A DNA stretch of 62,863 bases from Denitrificimonas halotolerans. Lineage in GTDB: Bacteria > Pseudomonadota > Gammaproteobacteria > Pseudomonadales > Pseudomonadaceae. The notes under the pieces are model-generated. The model saw only the letters and a list, made by a program, of their open reading frames with translations, did not search any database and was not told the DNA's origin. The position numbers and the translations under genes are program-made. The stretch covers positions 1 to 62,863 of the forward strand of contig NZ_JAXIVU010000015.1 of assembly GCF_034259425.1 (NCBI RefSeq), given 5' to 3'. Below are positions 26,326 through 35,133 of the stretch, piece by piece (within the stretch, counting starts at the first letter, position 1; every line of letters begins with the position of its first letter).

Positions 26326-27456
26326 TTAGTTTTCATTCAGTGGCGGCGTAGGTAAACCTCGACGCGCATAAAACTGATCAACAAAGTCGCTCAATGTACC
26401 TTGTTGGATAGCCTCTCGTAAACCCGCCATAACCCGCTGATAATGTCGCAAATTATGTATGGTATTAAGCATACTCCCCAACATCTCCCCACACTTATCT
26501 AAATGATGTAAATAAGCACGGGTAAAGTTCTGACAAGTATAACAATCACAGCAGGCATCAAGGGGAGAATCATCATGACGATGCACCGCATTACGGATTT
26601 TAATCACACCAGTGTCGATAAATAAGTGGCCATTACGCGCATTACGTGTTGGCATTACGCAGTCAAACATGTCAATACCGCGGCGCACACCTTCCACTAA
26701 ATCCTCAGGCTTACCCACACCCATTAAGTAACGCGGTTTTTCTGGTGGCATATGTGGTGGTAAAAAATCCAAAATTCGAATCATATCTTCTTTTGGTTCG
26801 CCCACTGACAAACCACCAATTGCCAACCCATCAAAGCCAATTTCACATAGTCCCTCGAGTGAACGCTTACGCAGCTCTTCGTACATGCCACCTTGCACAA
26901 TACCAAACAAAGCTGCTGGGTTATCACCATGTGCAGTTTTCGAGCGCTTCGCCCAACGCAAAGACAATTCCATTGACTTTTCAGCTGTAACAAAATCTGC
27001 AGGATAAGGTGTGCACTCGTCAAAAATCATCACTACATCAGAGCCCAACTCACGCTGTACCTGCATAGACTCTTCAGGCCCCATAAAAACTTTGGCACCA
27101 TCCACAGGTGAAGAAAAATATACCCCTTCTTCTTTAATCTTGCGCATAGCACCTAAGCTAAACACTTGAAAACCGCCCGAATCCGTCAAAATAGGGCCTT
27201 TCCACTGCATAAAGTCATGCAGATCACCGTGTTCTTGTATCACTTGAGTACCAGGGCGCAACCATAAGTGGAAAGTATTACCCAAAATCATATGGGCACC
27301 AATAGCCTCAATATCACGCGGCAACATACCTTTCACCGTTCCGTAAGTGCCAACAGGCATAAAGGCTGGGGTCTCCACCACGCCACGGGGAAAAGTTAAA
27401 CGTCCACGACGCGCACGACCATCAGTCGCCAACAAATCAAACTGCATAAAAGACAT
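26326..27456 (-). CDS. tgt: Queuine tRNA-ribosyltransferase Tgt
   Basis: Exchanges guanine-34 for preQ1 in GUN-anticodon tRNAs. The 376-residue TIM barrel carries the substrate motif DSGGFQVFSLG, GGLSVGEP, and the nucleophile region GVGKPEDLVEGV-RGIDMFDCVMPTR. The zinc site is CCDCYTCQNFTRAYLHHL. AAGGAG precedes the ATG and overlaps the queA stop, so the two are translationally coupled. Confidence 0.97.
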   Translation of the reverse strand: MSFMQFDLLATDGRARRGRLTFPRGVVETPAFMPVGTYGTVKGMLPRDIEAIGAHMILGNTFHLWLRPGTQVIQEHGDLHDFMQWKGPILTDSGGFQVFSLGAMRKIKEEGVYFSSPVDGAKVFMGPEESMQVQRELGSDVVMIFDECTPYPADFVTAEKSMELSLRWAKRSKTAHGDNPAALFGIVQGGMYEELRKRSLEGLCEIGFDGLAIGGLSVGEPKEDMIRILDFLPPHMPPEKPRYLMGVGKPEDLVEGVRRGIDMFDCVMPTRNARNGHLFIDTGVIKIRNAVHRHDDSPLDACCDCYTCQNFTRAYLHHLDKCGEMLGSMLNTIHNLRHYQRVMAGLREAIQQGTLSDFVDQFYARRGLPTPPLNEN

Positions 27457-27459
27457 GCA

Positions 27460-28506
27460 TTACTCCTTAGGGCTGCGCGGCTGCGGATTGCGCGTAATAA
27501 ACATGGCATCACCATAACTGAAAAAACGATAACGTTGCTCAACTGCACTACGATAAGCGTCCATAGTTTCTGGGTAACCGGCAAAGGCTGCTACTAACAT
27601 TAATAAAGTTGATTCCGACAAATGAAAATTAGTGACCAACGCATCCACCACATGGAATGGCTGCCCTGGGTATAGAAAAATATCAGTTTCACCAGCAAAA
27701 GCTTGTAACTCACCACTCGCCTGCGCGGCACTTTCTAACGAACGCACACTCGTTGTACCAACAGCAATGACACGCCCACCTCGTGCTTTACACGCTGCTA
27801 CCGCCTCAACCACCTCTTGCGAAACCTCTAGCCACTCACGATGCATTTGGTGATCCTCTAGATTGTCGACTCGAACAGGCTGAAAAGTACCGGCACCCAC
27901 ATGCAAAGTCACAAAAGCCGTTTCAACACCCAACTCTCGGATATTGGCCAACATTTTGTCATCAAAGTGTAGACCTGCGGTGGGGGCTGCCACAGCACCA
28001 GCATACTTTGCGTAAACAGTCTGATAACGCTCACGGTCATCAAGCTCATCCTCACGCTCCATATAAGGTGGCAATGGTATATGGCCTACTCGCTCTAGCA
28101 ACGGCAACACAGGTTCAGAAAATTGCCACTCAAACAAACTGTCTTGACGCGCAAGTAGAGTTGCTTGTGCCTTTCCTTCTAGCTCAACGGTGCTGCCAAT
28201 TTTAGGAGCTTTACTGGAGCGCACATGAGCTAAAACACGCTCCGTATCTAACACACGCTCAACCAGTATCTCAACCCTGCCACCTGTAGCTTTTTTGGCA
28301 AATAAGCGTGCGGGGATTACTCGAGTGTTATTAAACACCATTAAATCGCCTGGGCGTAAATAGTCGAGCAGGTCAGTAAAATGCTGGTGAGCAATAGTAC
28401 CACTGGGGCCATCCAACACCAAAAGGCGACTGGCACGGCGTTCAGCTAGCGGATAACGAGCTATCAGCTCATCAGGCAAATCAAATTGGAAGTGTGAAAC
28501 GCGCAT
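27460..28506 (-). CDS. queA: tRNA preQ1 ribosyltransferase-isomerase QueA
   Basis: Transfers the ribosyl part of SAM to preQ1 in tRNA, giving epoxyqueuosine. This is the step after Tgt. Family motifs are DLPDELIARYPLAERRASRLL, NNTRVIPARL, PTAGLHFDD and VGAGTFQPVR. ATG codons at 28518, 28512 and 28506 are all in frame. I choose 28506 (MRVSHFQFDLP) from family alignment; no start has a clear ribosome site. Confidence 0.94.
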   Translation of the reverse strand: MRVSHFQFDLPDELIARYPLAERRASRLLVLDGPSGTIAHQHFTDLLDYLRPGDLMVFNNTRVIPARLFAKKATGGRVEILVERVLDTERVLAHVRSSKAPKIGSTVELEGKAQATLLARQDSLFEWQFSEPVLPLLERVGHIPLPPYMEREDELDDRERYQTVYAKYAGAVAAPTAGLHFDDKMLANIRELGVETAFVTLHVGAGTFQPVRVDNLEDHQMHREWLEVSQEVVEAVAACKARGGRVIAVGTTSVRSLESAAQASGELQAFAGETDIFLYPGQPFHVVDALVTNFHLSESTLLMLVAAFAGYPETMDAYRSAVEQRYRFFSYGDAMFITRNPQPRSPKE

Positions 28507-28574
28507 AATCATGATCATTTATAGAGGGAAACAAAGCTTAACGGAAATATTTGCATCTGACCATGCAAAATCAG

Positions 28575-28603
28575 TTGACCGATGCGCAAAGTCTCTCTAT
28601 AAT
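28575..28603 (+). promoter_or_regulatory. Sigma-70 promoter of tRNA-Leu
   Basis: TTGACC (28575-28580) and a perfect TATAAT (28598-28603) are separated by exactly 17 bp. The -10 ends 10 bp before the mature tRNA 5' end. Confidence 0.85.
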
Positions 28604-28613
28604 TCTGCGCCAT

Positions 28614-28700
28614 GCCTCGGTGGCGGAATTGGTAGACGCAGTGGATTCAAAATCCACCGTTGGTAACAACGTGGGAGTTCGATTCTCCCCCGAGGCACCA
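28614..28700 (+). tRNA. tRNA-Leu (CAA)
   Basis: The 87-nt sequence folds as a class II tRNA with acceptor arms GCCTCGG / CCGAGGC and encoded CCA. The anticodon stem GTGGA/TCCAC has loop TTCAAAA (anticodon CAA, reading UUG). A long variable arm (GTTGGTAACAAC) and the T-arm loop TTCGATTC follow. A strong promoter precedes it and a terminator follows. Confidence 0.97.
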
Positions 28701-28707
28701 ATTACTT

Positions 28708-28742
28708 TAGCCCTTAAGTCTTCGGACTTAGGGGCTTTTTTA
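28708..28742 (+). terminator. Terminator of tRNA-Leu
   Basis: GCCC-TTAAGTC and GACTTA-GGGGC form a stem capped by a TTCG tetraloop, followed by TTTTTT. It lies about 10 nt after the CCA end. Between here and 28981 I see no gene, only AT-rich sequence with a C-run near 28807. Confidence 0.85.
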
Positions 28743-28981
28743 TGCTCCATAACAAAATACGTCGATCCTTTACTAGCAAGCACTACACTTACAGCGGCAT
28801 TGACACCCCCCCCGACCCAAAGAACGGAAAGAATGTCATCCCTATAACTAAAGCCTATAGTTGGGCTGCATACAGCATGAATATTTTTGCTAAAATAAGT
28901 GCTTCTTGAATATTTTTAACTGCATCAGTTTTATACACTAATCACAAATAGTGCAGTTTATTTTATCGATTCCTAACTGGA

Positions 28982-29992
28982 GTGCTTGCCATCAATACCG
29001 ATGCTCGATATGTACTCTGGCTTCTAGATTTTCTATCCGAAAGAGGCTGTGATACAGAGTCTTTAATCCAAACCCACAATCTGGCCAACCTGGATCAGTT
29101 GGATGCACCTATTAGTAACGCAACGCACAGGGCTCTATTATCTGACGCATTGCGTATGACCGGAAATACGGGGCTAGGCCTAGAAATTGGCTTGCACCGC
29201 TCGCAAGCAACCTATGACCAGCTAGCCTACTTAATGATGAGTTCTTCAACCTTACGTGAAGCAACAGAACTAGGGCTACGTTATCAGAACTATCCCGGCC
29301 GTTTTTCAGGGAATGAAATCATTACAACCTTTAGTGAGATTGATGGCCAAGGCTGCTATCAAATCAATGCTAAAGGTGGCCTAGGTGAATTTAGACTGCT
29401 CGCAGTAGAAGATGTCCTCAGTAGCATCATGACGACAGTGCGCTGGGTACTTGGTCGACCACTACCTGTGACAAAACTACGCTGTGACTATCCTGAACCA
29501 CCTCATTTAGCGGCCTATCAGAAAATATTTAACTGTCCCATTCATTTCGATGCACCAGTAATTCAACTATTTTTTGATGCCGAGGTACTTGATCAGCCGT
29601 TGCCTAACGCTAGCCCACAAAGCGCAAGGCTTTACGCCGCATTATGTGAAGAAAAAAGTATCGCTCGCCAACAAGGCGATATTGCTTGGCGCCTCTCACA
29701 AATCATCATTCAGGACCCTGCTAACCCACCTGATATGACTGAAGCGGCTAATCTATTGCATTGCAGTCCACGCACCCTCCGGCGAAGGCTCAAAGCAGAA
29801 GGTTGGCAATACCAGCAACTGATTGACCAAGTGCGCACTATCAGAGCACGTCGTGCGCTCAGTGACCCAACCTTATCCATTACAGAGATTGCGCTACAAC
29901 TAGGATTTGCCGATCACTCCGGCTTCTTACGTGCTTTTAAAAAGTGGACCGGTCTGACACCAACGGAGTTTCGCAGCAAACTTCTCAACTAA
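28982..29992 (+). CDS. AraC-family transcriptional regulator
   Basis: A predicted activator. The 336 residues have an N-terminal arabinose-binding-like effector domain (about 1-210) of the kind seen in OruR and related Pseudomonas regulators. A C-terminal double helix-turn-helix follows (about 240-335), with EAANLLHCSPRTLRRRLKAE and SITEIALQLGFADHSGFLRA. The GTG start at 28982 has only GGA close by. It points toward the cassette at 30103-32754 and is separated from it by 110 bp, so it is the likely regulator. The effector is unknown. Confidence 0.85.
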   Translation: MLAINTDARYVLWLLDFLSERGCDTESLIQTHNLANLDQLDAPISNATHRALLSDALRMTGNTGLGLEIGLHRSQATYDQLAYLMMSSSTLREATELGLRYQNYPGRFSGNEIITTFSEIDGQGCYQINAKGGLGEFRLLAVEDVLSSIMTTVRWVLGRPLPVTKLRCDYPEPPHLAAYQKIFNCPIHFDAPVIQLFFDAEVLDQPLPNASPQSARLYAALCEEKSIARQQGDIAWRLSQIIIQDPANPPDMTEAANLLHCSPRTLRRRLKAEGWQYQQLIDQVRTIRARRALSDPTLSITEIALQLGFADHSGFLRAFKKWTGLTPTEFRSKLLN

Positions 29993-30102
29993 GTATCGTT
30001 CTGTCCCTTAAGGCTTGCTTTATGGCCACATATTCCTATTAAAGACACCGCTGTCATCGATAGAATCGAAAGCCATAACAATAGCAATAAGGAACAAAAG
30101 CC

Positions 30103-30879
30103 GTGTTAAAGACTGATTATGTTAATGTCGAGATGCTCAAAAAGTTTGCACCTCGCCCAGGAGCTAGAGACCTGCTCCCTGAAATCTCCCCGAAAGCACA
30201 AGTTGCACTGATGTGCCGTATTCTATTCGCTGAAGGCTGGGATGATCATATTGCTGGACATATTACCGTCCGCCAGCCCGACGGGACTATCCTGACTAAC
30301 CCTTGGGAGTTAGCTTGGGATGAAATCACTGCGGATGACATCGTCACTCTTGATGCTGAAGGTAATGTCCTCGACAGCGACTGGAATATTACACCTGCAA
30401 TCGGTCTACACTTACAATTACACAAAGCTCGTTCTGATATTCATGTTGTCATTCATAACCACCCTAAGTGGAGTGGAATTTGGGCTTGCCTGCAAGAAGT
30501 TCCACCAATTTATGATCAAGCCGGTGCATATTGTGGTGTAGATCTTCCAATCTACAACGAATACCTTGGTACCCTCGACAATAACGAAGCTTGCGCTAGT
30601 TTGATCGAAGCTTTGGGTGAAAATGCCAAATGGGCACTGCTTGCACAGCACGGTGCACTCGTTGTAGGCAAAGACCTACGCCAGGCACACCTACGTGCTG
30701 CAACTTTAGAGTGGCGCTGCCGTCGTGCTTATGAAGTACGCCTGGCCGGTGGTGCTGAGCCACTACCAAACAAAGTGGTCGAGGAAGTCAGCCTCCCTGA
30801 TCCAAACGGTTTCCCATTCCTATGGGAAGCAATGGCCCGTCGCGAACTACGTCGTGACCCTAAAGTTCTTGGCTCTTGA
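30103..30879 (+). CDS. Class II aldolase/adducin-family protein
   Basis: A 258-residue protein with the zinc-binding fold of L-fuculose-1-phosphate aldolase. The probable metal ligands are His118 and His120 in VVIHNHPKW and His183 in AQHGALVVG. Where fuculose aldolases have a catalytic Glu, this one has TPAIGLH. That is common in the adducin-like branch, so carbon-carbon cleavage cannot be assumed. The GTG start has AAGGA upstream. It is the first gene of a tight three-gene set (gaps of 9 and 3 bp). Role is probably catabolic; substrate unknown. Confidence 0.8.
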   Translation: MLKTDYVNVEMLKKFAPRPGARDLLPEISPKAQVALMCRILFAEGWDDHIAGHITVRQPDGTILTNPWELAWDEITADDIVTLDAEGNVLDSDWNITPAIGLHLQLHKARSDIHVVIHNHPKWSGIWACLQEVPPIYDQAGAYCGVDLPIYNEYLGTLDNNEACASLIEALGENAKWALLAQHGALVVGKDLRQAHLRAATLEWRCRRAYEVRLAGGAEPLPNKVVEEVSLPDPNGFPFLWEAMARRELRRDPKVLGS

Positions 30880-30888
30880 GGTAATAAC

Positions 30889-31815
30889 ATGACACTTACA
30901 GTAAAACCACTCGACAATATTGGTGTTGAGATTCTCAACTTTGACATTAACCAGCCTTACACCGATGAGCTCAAAGAACAACTTCGCGCACTTTGGTATG
31001 AACATGGTGTACTGATTTTCCGCAACCAAAAAATCAACCCTAAAAACCAAATTGAATTCAGCCGTATCTTTGGCCCATTAGAGATGCACCCACTGAAGGC
31101 AACGACTTCAGCTGAGTACCCAGAGTTATTCGAACTAGAAAATGGTGGCGACAAAGATAAACACATGACCGCCAGCTACAAAGGCGAGACCATTGTGGGT
31201 CGACTCGATTGGCACATTGACTTACACTACACCGGTAAACCAAATCATGGTGCAGTACTGACTTCTGTAGAAGTTGCTGGCGAAGGTGGTCTCACAGGCT
31301 TTGGTGACCTTGCCAAAGCTTATGAAGCACTCGACGATGAAACAAAAGCGCTTATTGAGAAAATCGAAGTTGCCTATGCCTTTAGCATGCAACGTCGCAA
31401 CATGCGTTATGTTGACTTAGAAGGTTACGAGCCCGGCCCATACAGCCCGAAAAAACCAGCAGATGTCCGCTTCCCGAACTTCCCTGAGTCTGTCTACCCA
31501 GCAGTAATGACTCACCCTATTAGTGGCAAAAAAGTACTCGGGATTGTGGAACAGTTTTTAGATCGCGTCATTACTCCACATAAAGTGGGTTTATCAAATG
31601 ATGAAGCAATCGATCTACTCAAACGTCTCGTTGCCCATACCCGCGACCCACAATTCCACTACTTCCATAAGTGGGAAGAAGGCGATATGGTTCTTTGGGA
31701 TAACTGGCGCGCAATGCACTGCGCTACAGGTACACCACCCGGCGTACGTCGCCGTATCAACCGTACCACTATCGAGGGTAACCATACCCTAGGTAGAATA
31801 TTGATGGACGAGTGA
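30889..31815 (+). CDS. TauD/TfdA-family 2-oxoglutarate-dependent dioxygenase
   Basis: A non-heme Fe(II) oxygenase predicted to hydroxylate an organic acid, sulfonate or aryloxy acid while decarboxylating 2-oxoglutarate. The iron ligands fit the family: His109 and Asp111 in WHIDLHY, and distal His277 in NWRAMHCATG. The 2-oxoglutarate-binding Arg is in VRRRINRTTI. The 308 residues are normal. GAGG precedes the ATG. It lies between the aldolase-like and dehydrogenase genes, so one oxidised product may feed both. The true substrate cannot be read from sequence. Confidence 0.85.
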   Translation: MTLTVKPLDNIGVEILNFDINQPYTDELKEQLRALWYEHGVLIFRNQKINPKNQIEFSRIFGPLEMHPLKATTSAEYPELFELENGGDKDKHMTASYKGETIVGRLDWHIDLHYTGKPNHGAVLTSVEVAGEGGLTGFGDLAKAYEALDDETKALIEKIEVAYAFSMQRRNMRYVDLEGYEPGPYSPKKPADVRFPNFPESVYPAVMTHPISGKKVLGIVEQFLDRVITPHKVGLSNDEAIDLLKRLVAHTRDPQFHYFHKWEEGDMVLWDNWRAMHCATGTPPGVRRRINRTTIEGNHTLGRILMDE

Positions 31816-31818
31816 TAC

Positions 31819-32754
31819 ATGCGTATCGCCTTGCAGTTTGACACACCTCAGCTACGCAAAGAAATTGCCAAAATTGCACCTGAAGCTGAGGTGGTTCTTT
31901 TACCTGCAGACGGTTCACTCAATATAAAAAAACCGGTGGATGTGGTGCTCGCCACACCCGCCGGCAGTGAGCAAATGGCTCGTCTATTAGCTGTTACTCC
32001 GAATCTCAGTTGGGTGCACATTATGGGCACAGGTGTTGACGCCTACCCTTTGAATCTACTGACCGGTAGATGTGTCACCTGCTCTAAAGGCTCCACCGCA
32101 GTTCCCATCGCCGAATGGGTACTAGCCATGATCTTAGCCCACACCAAACAGCTCCCTAATAGTTGGATTAAACAACCTCCTGCATGCTGGTACAACGCAG
32201 ATCTAGACAGCTTAGAAGGTAAAACCCTCGGTTTGATCGGATTTGGTCAAATTGGTCAAGCCATCGCTAAACGCGCGCTGGCTTTTGATATGCGAGTCAT
32301 CGCTGTAGTTCGCAACTTTCGCCCTTCACCTATGGCAGGTGTCGAATTCATTAAAAAAATTGAGCAACTACTCCCTAGAGCTGATCACTTAGTCCTTGCC
32401 CTTCCTGCCACACGCCAAAGTACAGGCTTAATAGGGGCTCAACAACTGGCACTAATGAAGCCTAATAGCCACTTAATCAATATTTCACGTGCAGCCATTC
32501 TAAATCAAACCGCACTCAAAAATGCGCTTGATAACGGCCATATTGCACAAGCATCACTGGACGTCGTTGAGCCTGAACCCTTACCTGAAGGACACTGGAT
32601 CTACCAACACCCTAAAGTTAAATTAAGTCCACATATTTCGTGGAACGCACCATTCAGTTACCAACGTATGATCAATCCATTCCTAGACAATCTAAGCCGT
32701 TGGATCGCCGGAACACCCCTACGTGGCATGGTTGATACACAAGCTGGTTATTGA
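31819..32754 (+). CDS. D-isomer-specific 2-hydroxyacid dehydrogenase
   Basis: A 311-residue NAD(P)-dependent oxidoreductase for 2-hydroxy or 2-keto acids. The Rossmann motif GFGQIG is at about 141-146. The catalytic Arg224 (NISRAAIL), Glu253 (EPEPLP) and His272 (SPHISW) are present. The N-terminal part is short and GhrA-like. It starts three bases after the dioxygenase stop and is probably co-transcribed. Confidence 0.85.
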   Translation: MRIALQFDTPQLRKEIAKIAPEAEVVLLPADGSLNIKKPVDVVLATPAGSEQMARLLAVTPNLSWVHIMGTGVDAYPLNLLTGRCVTCSKGSTAVPIAEWVLAMILAHTKQLPNSWIKQPPACWYNADLDSLEGKTLGLIGFGQIGQAIAKRALAFDMRVIAVVRNFRPSPMAGVEFIKKIEQLLPRADHLVLALPATRQSTGLIGAQQLALMKPNSHLINISRAAILNQTALKNALDNGHIAQASLDVVEPEPLPEGHWIYQHPKVKLSPHISWNAPFSYQRMINPFLDNLSRWIAGTPLRGMVDTQAGY

Positions 32755-32771
32755 CTCAATCCTACATCATT

Positions 32772-32799
32772 GCTGACCCTACAGGGCTGACCTTACAGG
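32772..32799. repeat. Tandem duplication of 14 bp
   Basis: GCTGACCCTACAGG is followed directly by GCTGACCTTACAGG, one base different. It lies just past the end of the dehydrogenase gene and before the tnpB relic. Confidence 0.6.
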
Positions 32800-32817
32800 G
32801 CACCCCTATTTAAAAAG

Positions 32818-32943
32818 GCGGATGCACAGCAACTGTAATCTAGCCACAGCCGCGATACTCATACAACTAAGAACGTTCTCGCGGCGAGGCATGACCTTCT
32901 AATAGTAGGCTACCTATCCTTTAAGTCTGACCGGACGTCAAAC
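32818..32943 (+). pseudogene. Decayed 3' end of tnpB with element right end
   Basis: The stretch aligns with the end of the two better tnpB copies. GCGATA is followed by a degenerate AAGAACGTTCTCGCGG (RNILA region), GGCATG, a TAGTAGG segment, TCCTTTAAGTC and finally GGACGTCAAA. Small indels and substitutions break the frame, and the hairpin is partly lost. Nothing of the rest of the element is visible upstream, so only about 125 bp survive. Confidence 0.65.
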
Positions 32944-32952
32944 GAAAAGGAG

Positions 32953-33888
32953 TTAAGAATTCACCTGGTTTACAAGTGGCTTACCAGAAAAATAAGTCGC
33001 TAAATTTTCAAATGTCAATGCAAACATAGCCTGTACTGTTGCTTCAGTAGTACTCGCCATATGCGGTGTCAGTACAACATTAGGCAGGTCTTTTAAGGCT
33101 TGCGGCACATGTGGCTCATCACTGAAAACATCAAGACCAGCAGCAAGAATCTGCCCCTCTTGCAGTGCTGAAATCAGCGCTGGTTCATCCACAATAGTAC
33201 CCCGCGCTATATTGACTAAAATCCCGCGCGGACCGAGTGCACCAAGCACCTGTGCATTAATCATGCCTTGTGTTTCTGGCCCTGCACTCGCACAAATTAC
33301 TAAAAAATCCACGTCTGCAGCAAGCGCCTTTACATCAGTATGCCACGTGTAAGACTCACTTGGCTTTTTTGACCGTCCAGTATAGGCAATACTCATCCCA
33401 AAAGCTTCTGCTCGCAGCGCAACAGCTTTACCGATTCGTCCCAACCCAACAATACCCATGCGCCGACCAAATACCCCTCCTGTCATAGGGTACCGCCCCT
33501 GAACCCACTCGCCATTACGAACATACTGATCTGCGGTGTGAATTTGACGTGCTGCGCAAAGCAAAAGCCCTATAGTAAAATCAGCAATATCTTCGGTAGA
33601 CAGCCCTGGAGTATTGGTAACACATACATTCTGTTTACGTGCAGCCTCTAAATCGACACCATCGTAACCAACCCCCATTACCGAGATGATTTCCAATGCG
33701 GGCAATTGAGCGATTAAATCACCCGACACAGTGGATTCAGCACTGGATACAACAGCTCGAATAGCTGGAGCAATGGCCAAAAACTGCTGCTCGTCCAAAT
33801 CACAATACAAGTGGCAGTTGTACTGCTCACTTAAACTCTTCAGTAGCGCTTCAGGTAAGTTAATTAAAAATAACAAATCCGGCTTCAT
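32953..33888 (-). CDS. D-2-hydroxyacid dehydrogenase (glyoxylate/hydroxypyruvate reductase-like)
   Basis: A 311-residue protein of the GhrB/HPR type. The Rossmann motif is GLGRIG (148-153). Arg172 in YTGRSKK suggests NADPH preference. The catalytic residues are Arg229 (NIARGTIVDE), Glu258 and His276 (TPHMAST). It is convergent with the dehydrogenase at 31819-32754 but only distantly similar to it. tnpB 3' ends flank it on both sides, both with their right ends facing the gene. The ribosome site is weak. Confidence 0.87.
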   Translation of the reverse strand: MKPDLLFLINLPEALLKSLSEQYNCHLYCDLDEQQFLAIAPAIRAVVSSAESTVSGDLIAQLPALEIISVMGVGYDGVDLEAARKQNVCVTNTPGLSTEDIADFTIGLLLCAARQIHTADQYVRNGEWVQGRYPMTGGVFGRRMGIVGLGRIGKAVALRAEAFGMSIAYTGRSKKPSESYTWHTDVKALAADVDFLVICASAGPETQGMINAQVLGALGPRGILVNIARGTIVDEPALISALQEGQILAAGLDVFSDEPHVPQALKDLPNVVLTPHMASTTEATVQAMFALTFENLATYFSGKPLVNQVNS

Positions 33889-34013
33889 TTTTTATAGATC
33901 TCTTATAGTTGTTAAATTGTATAGATAAGCCAATCGGCTGTGCTCTTCTATACTAACAACGCTGCTCCGAGAACAGTAGACACACCGGAGATTTCTTCTC
34001 TACTTTTGCTTCA

Positions 34014-34052
34014 TTGACATCCTCCCCGACCTAAAGGACGGGGATTCCTACT
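34014..34052 (-). mobile_element. Right end of IS200/IS605-type element
   Basis: The inverted counterpart of the end at 120-160: hairpin CCCCGACC...GGACGGGG next to TTGACATCC. The element boundary is probably at or near TTGA (34014-34017). It overlaps the tnpB stop. Confidence 0.7.
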
Positions 34053-35082
34053 GCTAGACGGCCATGCCCGGCCGCGAGAATGTTACGTGCCGCGTTGATA
34101 TCGCGATCGTGAGCGACACCACACCCACTGCACGTCCATTCTCTTATTCCAAATCCTGCGATACCTTTCGGCCTCGATTCGGGCAAACTGCCACAACTCG
34201 AACAGGTTTGGGTGGTGTATGCCTCGTTAACTTCCTTAAAAACAATGCCTGCGTGAGCGCATTTATAGTCCAGCATTGTTTTTAATTGACCCCAACCAGC
34301 ATCCAACACTGACTTGGCCATCGTGGTTTTAACGAGTTTTAAACTACTGACATTACCGACATAGATTTCACCGCAGCGATTGACCAGCTTACGGCTGAAT
34401 TTGTGCAATGCGTCTTTTCTACGGTTAGCGATTTTCGCATGAATGGTTTTGACTTGGGTTTTATTTATGGCTCGTTGTGCTATGGCCAACTTTTCCTCAA
34501 GGCCACGATAGAAGCGGCCCGCTTCTAGCTTGGTGCCATCCGAGCAGGTGGCTGTATCAGTTAAGCCAAGGTCAATACCGATGCGCTCTTGGCCGGCGGG
34601 TATCTCAGCCTGCACATCCTCCTCTACATTGAAGTACCAGCGGCCACGGGTATCTTCGTTGAAGCTACCAGAGCGGAATTTATATTGGCTCAGGCCGTAA
34701 CTGTCCCACACTTTGAAGTAGTGGCCATTATGGTAGACCTGCCGTTTTTCCATTGAGCTGCACCGGTATTGACGGGTATCCAACCCAATGAGCGGCGTAC
34801 ACCGCCTGATTTGCGCCAGTTCAGCCGCACTTTATTAAACTGCTTTCGGCGTGTGACATACTCACCCGCGATGCACTGTAAGGTTTGGCTGTGCAGCCCA
34901 AGCTCCTTATCTGCGCCCTTTGTGTAGGGATGCATATCAAAAGCAGACAAAAACACACCACGCTCTTTAATCGAGCGTTGACTTAATTCATGAACAAATT
35001 TCCAGATGAAATTGACGCTTCGAGCCATGCGGTTCTGCAAAGACTTTAGCAGTCTGTTAAGGGGCTGCTTACGCAGCCCTCG
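34031..35082 (-). pseudogene. tnpB: TnpB RNA-guided nuclease, frameshifted
   Basis: An almost complete IS200/IS605-family TnpB. The upstream part (about 34742-35082) ends in SLGWIPVNTGAAQWKNG. The downstream part, in another frame, continues QVYHNGHYFKVWDSYGL. Adding one base at about 34741 (GGC-CAG for GGCAG) restores the family reading, so a single deletion broke it. RuvC motifs remain: Asp in GIDLGLTD, Glu in FKEVNEAYTTQ and Asp in DRDINAARNIL, with a CSSCG/CSGCG zinc ribbon. In frame, the 5' part is open only from 35082, with no clear ATG start, so a few N-terminal residues may be lost. No tnpA is seen. Confidence 0.85.
35062..35079. repeat. Hairpin at the left side of the tnpB element
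   Basis: GGGCTGC and GCAGCCC pair around a TTAC loop at the 5' edge of the tnpB frame. Elements of this family have a subterminal hairpin at each end, so this may mark the left end. The assignment is tentative. Confidence 0.4.
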
Positions 35083-35133
35083 CTATCCACCCCCGCATTA
35101 AAAGTACGAGGTCTTCGCGATTTTGATAAGGTA

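Noticed and set aside
28571..28783. Minus-strand open frame over the tRNA-Leu
   Set aside because: It is only the complement of the tRNA and its terminator.
34690..34783. Programmed frameshift in tnpB
   Set aside because: A missing C explains the change of frame exactly, and no slippery heptamer with downstream structure is evident. TnpB is not known to use frameshifting.
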